From positions 32,597,548-32,661,547 of the forward strand of contig NC_057769.1 of NCBI RefSeq assembly GCF_010389155.1: a DNA stretch of 64,000 nucleotides, read 5' to 3'. A program made the translations under genes and the position numbers. Source of the DNA: Erigeron canadensis. Its lineage: Eukaryota; Streptophyta; Magnoliopsida; Asterales; Asteraceae. Within the stretch, counting starts at the first letter, position 1, and the number at the start of each line of letters is the position of its first letter. The notes under the pieces are model-generated. The model made no database searches and was not told where the DNA came from. It worked only from the letters and a program-made list of their open reading frames with translations. Of this stretch, positions 11,773 to 23,859 are shown in pieces.

Positions 11773-11927
11773 CTTAAAAATATTAATGAAAATATGATAC
11801 AATTCATTCATAAGTAACGTGCAATGCAACGATGGTCGTGATGATAGTGTGGTGGTGGAAGCGGCATTGTATGGTGTAAATATATACTTTTTTTTATTTT
11901 TAACAACGATTATTTACTATACGTTAT

Positions 11928-12680
11928 AAACTGGTATTTTTACTTGAGCGTTGCTTTGGGAAACATAATGATACGTGAAACTTACAAACGTACATTATAA
12001 ATACCAACTAATTAACTCACGTGACACATGTCTTTCGACCAAACCACCCCACCAATTCCAATTTTTACACACGACCCATTTCCATTTTTGACACTGTTTC
12101 ATGAATGACACACACCACCCATATATGTTATAGATAGATCTAAATGAATGAGTTCTACTCACTAACAGTCCTTCACTCTCACTCACACACAAATATTTAT
12201 ACATTAACATAAACATGTATTTATCTATATTAATATCTTTGTTTTTTCAAGCTTTTACCTTAAAAAAGTAGGAAGATCCAAATTTAGTAATGAAATTTCA
12301 TAGTATCAAGAAATTTGAAAGAAGATGGCCAAAAAAGTAAAGGGGTAATAAACTCTAAAAATAAAGAAGGGATAAACTTTTTGTCAAGAGTATAAAGCTA
12401 AAAAGTGTGTGACAAAAACCAAAAAGAAAAAAAGATCAACTATCGATAAACCTAAAAGGTTATGTGGCAAAAGTTAGAAACTCCAAAGTTTAGTCCGGAG
12501 ACAAAATGTAAAAGAAAAAAAGTTGGTGACAAAAATGTAAAAACACAAAGGTAATTGTAGTTAAAGTTGTAATGTGTAAAAAGTACAAATCTTCAAGGTT
12601 TTATGATAAAACTAAAAAAAAATAAAAATTATTGTAGTTAATGTCTCTTTAATTGTTAAATATATAATACTAGTATTCAA
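11928..12680 (-). mobile_element. Degenerate Helitron-like 3' end followed by an A-rich repeat array
   Basis: GAGCGTTGCTTTGGG at 11946-11960, followed by ATACGTGAAACTTACAAACG, matches the terminus at 30800-30845 (GGCGTTGCTCCGGG, then ATACGTAAAACGTACAAA). As there, it is followed at 12330-12640 by loosely repeated GTGACAAAA, AAAAGTTA and TTATGTGGCAAAAG motifs. Limits are approximate; the terminal CTAG has decayed to CCAG. Confidence 0.35.
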
Positions 12681-12723
12681 GTTCGTCCAATGGACAGATA
12701 GTTTTAATATATATATATATGGT

Positions 12724-13047
12724 AAAGTTATTTTGAGAACCCTTTTTTTTGCGAGAACCTTTGAGAACTTTTCAAATCAAGCCCAACCGATGATTATTCT
12801 TTACATGAAAATTGTTTTTTGATTGTTTTCTGAACAACTTATGTGTAATTTTGAAGTTTATAATTGTGTGCAGGCATGGATTTATCATCCGTTATACAAT
12901 TATGTGAAGATTTGGATTCTTGATCACATTTGCACGAATATTGTTATGATCACATGTATGCAAATGTAAAGAATAATCATCGGTTGGGCTGGATTTGAAA
13001 AGTTCTCAAAGGTTCTCGCAAAAAAAAAAGGTTCTCAAAATAACTTT
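12724..13047. mobile_element. Inverted-repeat element beside a (TA)n tract
   Basis: The left end AAAGTTATTTTGAGAACC and the right end GGTTCTCAAAATAACTTT are inverted repeats extending over about 85 bases (including GAGAACTTTTCAAATC and CAACCGATGATTATTC). A (TA)n tract abuts it at 12707-12720. The core is shared with the element at 14712-15149, including ATGATCACATGTATGCA. No coding capacity. Confidence 0.7.
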
Positions 13048-13054
13048 TCACTGG

Positions 13055-14129
13055 AAGAAGGTGTCTTAAGGAGAGAAAGGAGAGAAGGTCCTATTAGCTA
13101 ATCAGAACGCGACATGTGGCAAAATTAAAAAAAAAGCGCGGTGGCAATTTTGTAAATAAATGAAAGTTTTGTGAAGCGTGGTCAGCTTGGGATCTCAGTG
13201 GGTTAGGTCAGCTTGGGATGGGTCAGCTTGAGTTGGATCAGCTTGGTTTGGGTCAGTTTGGTCAGTCAGCTTGGGTCTGGGTCAGTTTGTCTGGGTCAGC
13301 TTGGGGTCTTGTCAGGTTTAGGCCAGCTTGGGGTTGGGTCAGTTTGGGGTCTGGGTCATCTTTGGTCATGGTTGGGTCAGCTTGGGGCCTGGTTCGGGTT
13401 AGTTTGACACAATTTACACATAATCTACACATCTACACAAATGTAGATTATGGGTTCTGGGTTCGGTCAGGTTTAGGTCAGCTTGGGGTCAGGTCAGGTT
13501 GGGTTAGCTTGGGGTTGGGTTAGCTTGACACAATTACACATAATCTACACAAATGTAGATTATGGGTTTTGGGTCAGCTTGGGTCAGGTTTGGGTCAGCT
13601 TGGGGTTGGGTTAGCTTGACACAATTTATACATAATCTACACAAATGTAGCTTATGGGTTTTGGGTCAGCTTGGGTTCTGAGTTGGGTCAGCTTGGTTCA
13701 GGTTTGGGTCAGCTTGGGTTAGCTTGGGGTTGGGTTAGCTTGACACAATTTACACACAATCTACACAAATGTATATTAATCTACACAAATGTAGATTACG
13801 GGTTTGGGTCAGCTTGGGGTTCGGTTGGGTCAGCTTGGGATGGATCAGGTTGGGTTTGGGTCAGCTTGGGCTAGAACCCAGGCTGATCAGATCCCAAGCT
13901 GACCAACCAAGCTGAACTAGAACCCAGGCTGATCAAGCTGACTCAACCAAGCTGACAGACCAAGCTGATCATAACCCAAGCTGACCCAGACCCAAGCTGA
14001 CCCAAAACCAGGCTGATAAAAGTTTGATTTATTTACAAAAATGCCACCGCGTTTTTTTTTAAATCCACATGTTGCGTTGTGATTGGTTCATAAGACCTTC
14101 TCTCCCTTCTCTCCTTAAGACACCTTCTT
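13055..14129. mobile_element. Foldback element with terminal inverted repeats and an internal minisatellite
   Basis: The termini AAGAAGGTGTCTTAAGGAGA (13055) and its reverse complement (ending 14129) are part of inverted repeats of about 115 bases that also include GCGGTGGCA and TTGTAAATAAAT. Inside, 13180-13870 is built from GGGTCAGCTTGG units, and 13873-14015 carries the same unit in reverse complement (CCAAGCTGACC). Several long frames cross it only because the repeat lacks stops; they encode low-complexity WVSLG-type peptides and are not genes. Confidence 0.8.
13180..14015. repeat. GGGTCAGCTTGG minisatellite with a higher-order hairpin unit
   Basis: The GGGTCAGCTTGG unit occurs in variants dozens of times. 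Four times (about 13408, 13526, 13616, 13738) it is interrupted by a spacer with TTGACACAATTTACACA and the small palindrome AATCTACACAAATGTAGATT, giving a higher-order period of roughly 90-120 bases. From about 13873 the unit is inverted. The G-rich strand changes over at this point. Confidence 0.85.
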
Positions 14130-14711
14130 ATTTGATCTCTCTCCTATATATATATATATCAAAGGTATATATCAAATAATAAATAACAAAATAGGTGAAA
14201 AATAACAAAACATGAACAAAACAAATATAAAAGAATAAACCTTTTTGTAGTATTAGAAGAAGCCACAATAAAATTACGATTGACAACAAACTAAATTAAA
14301 AAAAATGAAAAAAAACAATAACATAACAATTCAATGTCAAACAATAAATGAACACGAACAAAATAGCAAAAATAAAATTAAAGTGATATGAAATAAAACC
14401 GTATGTTTTTTTGTTGAGAAATTTACGGAACTTAATTTGTTTATTAAAGATTGGAAGGAGATAAATAATATGAATGAAAATGATTAATTAAAATTTAAGT
14501 TGTATATATAATAATTTATTGAGAGAGTTTTAAAAATATTATATATCTTTAAAATTTAATATATAATTATCTATTTAATAAAATAAAAAAATATTTTAGA
14601 AAAAAGAAGAAAATTAGATTAATTAAAAATGAAAATTAAGCCTAAAAAAAAGATTAAAGGTGCTAAATATACCGTAGCTTATTCTTTTAGTTATAATATA
14701 GATAGATAGAT

Positions 14712-15149
14712 AAGTTATTTTAAGAACCTCTAAAAAGGCAAGAACTTTTAAGAACTTTTTAAATCAAGCTAAATCCTTAATTATTATTTACTCGTACTTG
14801 ATAATTGTTTTTTGATTGTTTAGATGAAATTTTAGATTTTACAAATATGTAAAAACATGGATTATCATCCATTATGCAATTTTTGGAGACATGAATTCTA
14901 TGATCACATGTGCACGAATAACGTAATGATCACATGTATGCAGGTCGATCAAATTTATACAAGTATTTTTGTAAAATAATGTTTTCATGAGATTGGTGAT
15001 GATCAAATGTATATAGATGGTTATATGAACATCTTTTAATAATTATATAACCATTTGAACATGTGTAAGCAATCATATAGTGAATAATTTGAATTTAAAA
15101 GGGGTTCTTAAAAGTTCCTGCCTTTTTAGAGGTTTTTAAAATAACCTTA
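14712..15149. mobile_element. Inverted-repeat element related to 12724-13047
   Basis: The left end AAGTTATTTTAAGAACCTC followed by AAAAAGGCAAGAAC is mirrored at the right by CCTGCCTTTTTAGAGG and AAAATAACCTT. The interior shares GATCACATGTGCACGAATA with the element at 12724. The family therefore has at least two copies 2 kb apart. Confidence 0.65.
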
Positions 15150-15242
15150 CCCTAGGTAATATAATGTTGGTATTTAGAAATTATTGACAGTTTGAATCTT
15201 CTGAGTTTCATTGAAAAATATTACTCGTAGTCTATATCTATA

Positions 15243-15477
15243 TCTATACTCTCTTATAATACAAACTAGGTTTTTATTTTTGGAATCCTTTAATCTCTTA
15301 AAACATTTATAGCATATATCTTTTATCTATTAAATTAACTTCATTGACTCCTTAAATCACATGAATTGTTTTACATTAATTATCTATCCTATTCGTCGCC
15401 GTCGCCACCACAAGTCGCCACCGCCACCACCGCCACGTCGCCGCCTACACCGTCGCATTGAGCGGGTATTCGTTTAG
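15243..15477 (+). mobile_element. Short non-autonomous Helitron-like element, second copy
   Basis: It starts TCTATACTCTCTTATAATAC after an A and ends with the hairpin CCGTCGCATTGAGCGGG, seven bases, then TTAG before a T. Both ends match the copy at 3141-3361. The 3' half is rich in CGCCACCGCCACC. It ends about 215 bases upstream of the DUF639 start codon. Confidence 0.5.
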
Positions 15478-15582
15478 TAGTATCTAGTGAAATGTCAAAA
15501 AGCACCGTTTGAGTCCATGCATGTCCGCCACGTTTCACTGCCGTTGAGATTCATATATATATATATCAAAAAACTCACCACA

Positions 15583-15611
15583 CCCCAACCCCAACCCCAA
15601 CCCCAACCCCC
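15583..15611 (+). repeat. (CCCCAA)n tract, potential G-quadruplex on the minus strand
   Basis: Five runs of at least four C separated by AA lie about 80-110 bases upstream of the DUF639 ATG. The minus strand (GGGGTT repeated) meets the usual rule for intramolecular G-quadruplex formation. Confidence 0.85.
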
Positions 15612-15691
15612 TACATATACACACGTACACAATCAAATCTATCCAAACAAGCATATATAAATCATCACAAAAATCGAACATATATCTCAAA

Positions 15692-18600
15692 ATGGAAAAT
15701 AACAAGAAGAAACATCTATCCACCTTTGCTAACAACCTTCTTCACCAATGTGCTATGTACGTAACTTCAAACTTTTTATAGACAAGTTTTATATAAAATC
15801 GAGTATATATGTATCCTTTTCTAAATTATCTGTGTAAGAGTAACAATCAATGGTTTAAGTTAGTTGTATACAAGAACTTTGTGGTGTACATATACACATA
15901 TTATGAATTATGCATATAGTAGGACTTTGATATAGATAAAAAAAATAAAAAATTGTTGTATACATATTAACATATCATTTCAGATGTTGAAAAAGTATCA
16001 TTTTAAATGAAAGTTGATCATGTGCGATTTGATAAAATATACTGTATTAATTTGCAGGAGACTGGGGACATGTGTGGATGAGTTAGTTAAAGGATTTGAG
16101 ATTGGATGGGAGGCGGACTTGGGAGGGTACTCTAGGAAGTTGGTGGAGTATTGTTCGAGTAAAGTGCTTAATGAAGTGTGTAGAAACCTTGAAGTAGAGA
16201 TTAATGAAGGTGATTTTAGTCGGGTTACATTCGATATGATGCTTGCTTGGGAAATACCTAGCTCTATCGATGAAGAGTCTCATACGGTATTTAATTCATT
16301 CAAACTATATATATATATATATATATATAGGGGTTGATTATTTTAAAACAAGTATTAAGGTAAAACAAATAAGACAAGATTTTGACCTTGAGATCATGAT
16401 AAATTTGATGCATGAAAATTCATAAAGTACAAATATATATATATATATTGATGCATGTAATTTTGATGATGCACCGAAGATAAATCTATTATTTTATTTG
16501 GCTCATGCACAACTAGTCAATACCATGGAATTGGAATAAAAAAATGTTGTTGGAAGGCTTACTACATAAAAGATCATATATTCATCATCATTGTCAATGG
16601 AAGGAAGTTATGGAGTAGTATTTAGGCCTTGTGTTCGGGAATGCAACTCAAGCGTGAACTTAAATGTTTAACTTGACATATAAGGGGAGAAATGGATAGA
16701 ACACTCCTAATGTGAATTAAGAGTTGATTAAATGGTACATGTGTAATTTTGTTATCAGATCGTCGGAACTCTAATTCAAGTGCTACTTCAAGTAGCTTAT
16801 GGTTTGACACATCATTTCAGTGCGCTCTTCAAAGTTCAAAGTCAGTTGTGAGCATAACTTTTATTAGTCATAATTAAGTATACCCTCCCTAAGCTCTTCC
16901 CCGGGTAATGTGCGCCTTCCAATCTCTATTTGCCATAGTTGGAGATCAAGTTATGTCTTGTGAGATGAAGATACGTAATCGATGATAGGATTTTGAACTT
17001 TGTGATGCGATATGCCATTGACAATTTTCAATCAAAATATTACTTTTTTTCCATGCCTTCCAATCTCTATATGGTTCGCATTTTAATAATCCCTAATTAT
17101 TGAGATATTATTACTTGCGAAGAAGAATAGGCACTATCAATTTATTTTTGACGGGTATGCTTTTGGGTTTTTCAGGAGTATGTTGCTAAGGAGAAAGAAG
17201 ATAAAGGGATACCAACACCTGCCAAATCCACTAATGAGCAAGATGACATTTCTATTTTCTATTCAGACATCATGCCGCTACTCGTAGGCTACCTTTCCCT
17301 CTATCTAATGTTTACGAGCGTTAACTTTGTTAGACAGATCTATTACTAATTACACAAATTTGTAGAGTCAAATAATCCATTTCGGGTAATATGTTTCATA
17401 CGGACATGAAGTTATACATCTTAAGTGGAAAATAATATCATGAATTAATTTTTGGAGTCGTAGTACTTTACAGTATTACGACTTCATATATTCAGCACTG
17501 TTTTTCATAGTGGGTGTTATTCCAATTGGTTGTATGATTCTCGTAAATATGTATCATAATTTGAACCCAAACTTACAGTGCTCCCCATTGGTGTTTCTGC
17601 GTTGGTACATTTCATGAGTTTATATTATGGTTTTTAGTTTTTTTGGCTGGTAGGTTGATAATCAGCCAAGTGTCGGAGGTGATGCATTTGCGTGGTTGGG
17701 ATCGTTAGTTCCATTAATGACTGATTTTGTGACTGGGAGATTCACTTTTGAGACACTAACCATATCTACTGGAAATCGTCTACATTTCCCTGCATATGAC
17801 AAATATCTCAATGAAATCGACAAGTAATTCTTTTTTCAACCTTATTTCAGTAGTGTTCTACATGAAGAATAAAGTGGACTCCAAGGTTTTGTGTTTCCAT
17901 TTTTGCCTGAAGTTTGGTTAACCTTTGTTGTAGATGCATAAAACATTTGCAAACGCAAGTGATACCGACGAACACGGCTTTGGCAGATGATGAATATATT
18001 CTGCACGTCGAGGGAACTGCCAGTTCACAGAGAGTTATTCGTCATATTGGGGGACAAAGCTGGCCTGGTTCGTCTTGATCTTCCCTTTTCTTTCTTAGTT
18101 CAAATCTATAAAGTATTTATCAGTGCTTTCCATAGGGAGACTAACATTAACCAACTACGCCCTCTACTTTGAGACCTCGGGAATTGTTTCATATCAAGAT
18201 GCAATTAAGCTTGATCTGTCAAGGGACATAGAGCAGTCTGTAAAGCCAGCATCGACAGGTCCTCTGGGTGCTCCTCTTTTTGACAGAGCCATAATATACG
18301 AGTCCTCGGAACTGTGAGATTACTACCCATACCAATCATTTCTTTATCTGAGCTATTACTTAGAGGTGGGAAAACATGTTTTAGACAATAATGACCCGTT
18401 TCTGTAGCCTGATATAGTACTTTACGTACGTGTTTGTCTTGTTAGATATGTAACATAACCCGTTTTACCTCATCTCAGGGGTGACCCTTTTGCACACCCT
18501 TCGTACATTCTTATTAGATTAAATTTATATATAGATAGCTGATTTATAAAATATGATACACAACAATGTAATCTAACCTCTCTAGATAAACAGTTTTTAA

Positions 18601-20419
18601 AATTTTGTAAACAATATACACTTCAGATGTCTTCTGATCTGGTCTGTCGTTGAACACGTTCCATTTTTAAAAAAGGCCAAATGTCTACCTGTGTGACCAT
18701 TAGATTTAAATTATAACCAAATCAAACACCATCCTAGATAAGTGAGTTGAAATTGCCACTGTGGGTTCATGTGAATGTATTGTGTCTTTGTTGTTGTAAC
18801 TTTCATGCTCTAAACACGTTCCATTTTTAAAAAAGGCCAAATGTCTACCTGTGTGACCATTAGATTTAAATTATAACCAAATCAACACCATCCTAGATAA
18901 GTGAGTTGAAATTGCCACTGTGGGTTCATGTGAATGTATTGTGTCTTTGTTGTTGTAACTTTCATGCTCTAACCCGGCTTTTTCTTTGGGGTCATTTAGG
19001 AAAGAGGATGTCCAAATTGAGTTCCCGGAGATGGCTAGCTCCACAAGACGAGACCATTGGCTTGCTCTCGTGAAGGAAATTATGCTTTTGCACAAGTTCA
19101 TAAGAAAGTTCGAACTGGAATCTTCGCAAAAAGTATGGGAGATGCATGCAAGGACCATCTTAGGGATCATAAGGCTTCATGCAGCCAGAGAAATGCTTAG
19201 AATTTCTCCACCTGATCCCAAAAGTTTCCTCATTTTTGCATTGTTTGACGAGCTTCCTACAGGAAGTTATGTCCTACAAGAACTTGCTGAAAGTTTGAAA
19301 ACAGTCGAAACTGAACACCCGTGCAGTGCAACCTCTGTGTTGCGCAGCTTGAATGTCTCCCGGGTGTGTGCTCTGCACAAGGAAATGAAAGTAGGGAGTG
19401 AGAATACTGAAATTGCAAGTAACCAACCTGTGAATATATCATCTTTGGAAACAGCTGTTGAACAGGTTAGAGAGGAAGCAAAAGAAATTAACATGGCAAA
19501 AGCCAAGGCAGAAGAGATAAAAGACGAAGGGATTGGCAACAGCGTTGCCGTACTGATGGTATGTTTCTAAGAATAACTTGACACTGCGAATATTTGGTGT
19601 CATGTTTTTATAGGTAACCCCATGTTCACATTATTGATGGCGTTGTGCAGGAGTTGGTGAAGCCTCTAAAAAATGCATTGCCGTGGTTTCAAGAGGTCAT
19701 CCAGTGGGAAAGACCAGTATCCACTGTCATGGTGATTGGATTTACACTATTGGTTGTGTACAAGTAAGTGTGTTGAAGAATGTAATTAAAGAGTGATAAA
19801 AACTCACTTCTGGAAGAAAATACAAATGTAAAGTTATTGTGCTTGCAGAGAGTGGATTGGCAAGGCCATGGCAATATTCTTAATGTGGGTAGTTTCAAAG
19901 ATGATTTGGGCAAGACGACATGGTGTAGGCAAGAAAACCAAGTTTGTTGTATGTACTGCCTCTGATCAGTCAACAAGGGAGAGCATAGTGTCGGCACAAT
20001 CTGGACTTAATACAGCTTACAGTATCATGCAGTTGGCGAATATTTCAATACTGAAATTATGGTCAATAATGTTATCAAACGCCCCTAAAGTAAGTTGGTA
20101 CAAACCAATTTGAATATATACTCTTTCATGTGTGTTTTATTTTAAGCTTCATCAATGTCGGCTACAGCACACAGATATGGCGATTACAGCATTGACCGGG
20201 TGTGCAATAGTATTAGCAGTCATCCCGCTGAAGTTCATTATTATGGTCCTAGTGGTATTGGCGTTTGCAACAACGTCAAAGTTGGGGAAGCTTGTTAAGA
20301 AGAGAAAAATTGACATGGGGAATAGGAAACTACAAGGATGGTGGGATTCGATTCCAGTGATTCCTATTGAAATTGTAGACAAGGTTGAAGATATTCCCAA
20401 GGCAACGAAAAGAGAGTAA
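15692..20419 (+). CDS. DUF639 family membrane protein
   Basis: Exons: 15692-15756, 16058-16286, 17176-17283, 17654-17823, 17934-18067, 18136-18313, 19000-19558, 19651-19763, 19849-20089, 20168-20419; 2049 bases, 682 residues, matching the roughly 690 usual for plant DUF639 proteins. Recognisable family stretches include YSRKLVEYCSSKVLNEVC, DDISIFYSDIMPLL, TGPLGAPLFDRAIIYES, SSTRRDHWLALVKEI and LGIIRLHAAREMLRISPP. A predicted coiled segment lies at about 440-475. Hydrophobic segments at about 500-518, 522-541 and 602-632 suggest a membrane-anchored C terminus with most of the protein on one side. The biochemical role is unknown. Exon phases agree at every junction (GT-AG). Intron 6 has a 159-base tandem duplication and intron 2 a MITE. 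It is convergent with the p23 gene. Confidence 0.92.
16330..16502. mobile_element. MITE family A, truncated copy
   Basis: It begins next to a (TA)n tract with AAAACAAGTATTAAGGTAAA and contains GATGCATGAAAATTCATAAA, matching copies at 24854, 44388 and 58537. The far inverted end diverges after TCTATTATTTTATTTG. It lies in intron 2 of the DUF639 gene. Confidence 0.65.
18653..18970 (+). repeat. Tandem duplication of about 159 bases in intron 6 of the DUF639 gene
   Basis: The block from AACACGTTCCATTTTTAAAA to TTGTAACTTTCATGCTCT occurs twice head to tail (offset 160 then 159). The only difference I see is ATCAAACACC against ATCAACACC. The near identity implies a recent event or an assembly artefact. 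Confidence 0.92.
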
Positions 20420-20979
20420 AGCATCTATTTCGTCCAATAGAGACATTCAGCAATAGAGTTCCTCTTTGCTCGGGAGTTACCAGCTAGTACTACATGTGCA
20501 GGTTGTAATTTATCATAAGTGAACTGGACGTCTGGGAGCCTTCGTGAATGTATAGCACAATAAGTTCTCAAATTTCAAGGGTGTGGCTTTACATTGTATA
20601 TTATGCGATATCTTATCTATAAAGATTTGGTGGTTTTCAACTAGTGAGGTTTTGTTTTATTCCTTGTCTAAGATGCTAGAATAAACTAATCATGGTCATG
20701 AAGAACTCTGTTACTATAAGCAGTCAATCCTGATTAGCATTTGATTTATACCAAGGTTAACGGCCAGAGTTGCAACATCAATAAGACGATATGACAATGT
20801 CCTCATGATATTAATAGTAAAGATAGACCAGAATTTAGTAGAATATCAAGACCCTCGTGGTCGTTACAACGATCGAACCTAGTTCGAGCTCGGGCCCCTT
20901 CTAGTTAATATAAGTAGTGACCTGATAAGCATTATGCTTCAACTATCAGTTCACTTTGTAAGCTTTAATTCCGTAATCT
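20420..20979. other. Short spacer between convergent genes
   Basis: It holds the 3' ends of the DUF639 gene (+) and the p23 gene (-). No gene, repeat or clear polyadenylation consensus is seen. Confidence 0.6.
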
Positions 20980-23859
20980 CTAGTTTCCTCGGGCTTTTTC
21001 GAGGTCAGGAAGATCTGCAAAAAGGTCCAAATTATAAAAAATAAATTAACACACTAATTGCTGATTTTCCTGAATGATCAAATACTGAAGACTGAACAAC
21101 CACAAGATTGAAGAAATAACTGTTTGATTATGCTGCACCAATACATGTTTACTGATTTATGTGAAACTGCCAATGCGGGTTTGCAATATATTGGAAACAG
21201 GCAAAATACTTGAAACATAAAAATTAGACGAGAAAAGGGACCTGAAAGGGTAAACAGGTCTTCCTACTCTTCACATTCTTAAAAATGGATTTGTCAAAGT
21301 TTGGATTGTTATTATTTTGGCAATAAATTATGTCACGTGCATATGGCCTATATTTGTATTTTGACATACTAAGAAGTTCCTAAAATCGTTTCTCACGCAT
21401 TACACGGTGGAGTAACTAAAATAGAGAATGAAAATAGATAAAATATCAGGACTCACATAGCATTCCATCATCGCTGCTGCTTCCATCATCATCACTAAGG
21501 TACTGCAGTCGTGTAGATATATAGAATCAAATGACTCGTTCTTTTATAGAAATCAGAGATATTTATAAAATCAAAATTATTTGATGTTTTCATATTGATT
21601 CTGGATTTAATAAGGTAAACAATAAAGGATTTTAAGTCCAAACTAAAAGTGTTTTTATTTTTTCGACCTAGGACATAAACATTAGTAAGGGAGATGATCT
21701 TACCTTCAGATCATTTTCATCAGTTTCTGCAAAATCAAAATAATATAAGTTAGCAAAAGAAGCAAAAAAATGAGCTGCTTTATAAAACATATAAAAAATG
21801 ATACACAACACTAATTCATAACATGGTGACTGAGATTACCGTTAGCTGATTCGTCATCCTCATCACACCACCTATTCCAGTCAACCTTTATATATGGAGC
21901 AGGTTTTCCTTCTGATTTCAAGAGACGTTGCCACCACCCTTTCTCTTCTTTCTGAACGGTACATAGTATATTCCTCAGACCCATTTGGGGTTTGCAGCTC
22001 TGTTTCAGAAAGAGGGAAAGTTACAAAGGTATTTATCTTAAGATGCATCACGATCCATGATTATCATAAAGCGATAAGACTTTTGATGTTAAACGGGTCC
22101 CCAATTTTGATATTATTAAGAGTTCATATATAGAAAAATTAACGATTTTACCGACTCTGTATCAAGTACACCATACTGGAACAGGGTTTGTTCTTAAACC
22201 ATAAAAATTCACGAGTTTATGGCTTTATGCAGTTCGATTCGCTATTAGGCCAATTTATGAATAGATAAATCAAAAGTACAAACATAGCAGTATAGCACAC
22301 AGCTGAAATTTAAATCACACAAAACAACTAACAGGAAAATATAACAAGAATTGATAAAAATAGAAAATCACACTTTTGGAAAATGAAGAGTTTGGTGCTC
22401 ACATCAGGTAAGATTTTCCCATAAAGTTCCAAGCTAAAGTCAATGGTTTCATCTTTTGCCCCAACAGCAGAGAAGTTAAAGAGTCCATGGGGTTCACACT
22501 TGACTGCAATGTCTTTTGCGTTTGTTAAGGCTATGGTGAGGTAAACTTTATCTGCGCGTTGCGCCCACAGAACTTCTGGATGGCTTCTGCACAGTTGCAT
22601 AAGTTAGAGTAACCACAAAGAATCAACAAATGTCTAGTGATCAGAACCATTTATAATCTTGTCAACGGAGGACTTATCAAGACAAACAGATAGATATAGG
22701 TACATTCGATATTCAAGCCTAATGTTCTACTTTTTTCCGTCATACAACATTTCCATTTTATGGGTTCCTTTCTAATGTGAAAACGGAGTCACATGGTATC
22801 ATGTAGAGGAACAAACGACTGAACGAGAACAAAAAAAGTGGAACCCAAGTAAAAGCATCACATAGATCTTAACTTCTTACCCCCATCCCAAAACATCATA
22901 ACTTTTTACATTATTTAGCTTCACTTGTCTAAGTTGATCACAACTCAAACACAAGACATTCCTGACTTTTTGCATGTATCAACTGTATGTGAAACCAGAG
23001 TCGTAAGCCATATCTCCCATTGCTCAATATGCGAATACGTATAGATTATATAGATCCGGGTAAGGTTCCAGAAAAGAACAGTTCTTAACATAGAAAGTAC
23101 AGGAAAGATTATACACCTACTTTTCACTCTTCAATGCACTTATTTCAGATGTATCAAATATTGAAAAGTGGGTGCATTCATCCTTCTTACACTCCCTACG
23201 TCAAAAAACCGTTCTACCTCACCAACACCGCAAAGCCCCTTAACAGGTTTGATGCATTAAACAATATATTAGCATAATTTAAACCCGTTTGAGTTGTTTT
23301 CATATCAGCTACTCTCTCTAACCCAGAATAAGTGTCTGTTAGACACACTTTTAAGGATCTAACAACTCAAACGAAATGGTCATTATGCACATTATGCACT
23401 TTTGAAATGGTCAAGAAGCCGTTTAAGAGTGTCTATAGCTCATTGCATATTTTTGGAAACCAACTCGTAGTTTGAGTGTCTATAACTTTTAAGCCTTAAC
23501 GATATGCATTCTCAAACACCCTTTAAATTGTACAAATAATTCGGACACTTAATTTGGGACGGATTAACAATATTCACTAATCTCACTTATTAACATATCA
23601 AACTTAAGCTTAGATACATTTAACTATTACAGTTTAAGTAAACTCAAAAATATTAATTGCAAAATTAAAGCCCTAATTTCCTATTTCTGCAACTATAGTC
23701 TACAGTCTACACACATAAGGGTAAGTGTATATATTATTTACAAACTATTTAATGAATTGATGCAAATATATATAAATATTATATGATAAAGAATCTACAG
23801 ATATAAAATAATAATTAATGTGAAAGAATGGTATAAAAGAATGAATTTTTTTACCTCAT
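20980..23859 (-). CDS. P23-2: Hsp90 co-chaperone p23, p23-2 type
   Basis: Exons: 23859-23855, 22586-22403, 21999-21840, 21726-21704, 21502-21457, 21014-20980; 453 bases, 150 residues, the same length as Arabidopsis p23-2 (At3g03773). The first coding exon is only ATGAG; joined to exon 2 it gives [19 protein letters not shown]. Residues 3-100 form a CS/p23 beta-sandwich ([30 protein letters not shown], then [20 protein letters not shown] and [10 protein letters not shown]). The acidic tail has [10 protein letters not shown] and ends [10 protein letters not shown]. p23 binds the ATP-bound closed form of Hsp90 and slows ATP hydrolysis during client folding. Acceptors and donors are GT-AG and phases agree. 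An ATG at about 22600 lies in the intron before exon 2 and is not the start. Confidence 0.93.

Larger units (their letters stand above)
10607..15691. other. Intergenic transposon cluster, no host gene seen
   Basis: Between the FIP2 and DUF639 genes there is no recognisable host gene. The interval is filled by two inverted hairpin elements, a Helitron-like terminus with a degenerate A-rich array (about 11928-12680), two related inverted-repeat elements, a minisatellite foldback element and a short Helitron. Leftover AT-rich stretches (about 11060-11510, 14160-14700) show nothing I can name. Confidence 0.6.

Noticed and set aside
13213..13874. Overlapping frames of 64-101 codons encoding WVSLG-type repeats
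   Set aside because: They exist only because the GGGTCAGCTTGG minisatellite lacks stop codons. They have no domain and sit inside a foldback element.
15583..15611. CCCCAA tract as an interstitial telomere
   Set aside because: Plant telomeres use TTTAGGG; this is a short isolated tract in a promoter region.
18871..19539. Minus-strand frames overlapping DUF639 exon 7
   Set aside because: They are shadows of the long coding exon on the plus strand and have no features of their own.
22587..22600. ATG at about 22600 as the start of the p23 protein
   Set aside because: It lies upstream of the TGTGCAG acceptor, in the intron. The ATGAG exon at 23855-23859 gives the conserved N terminus in the right phase.
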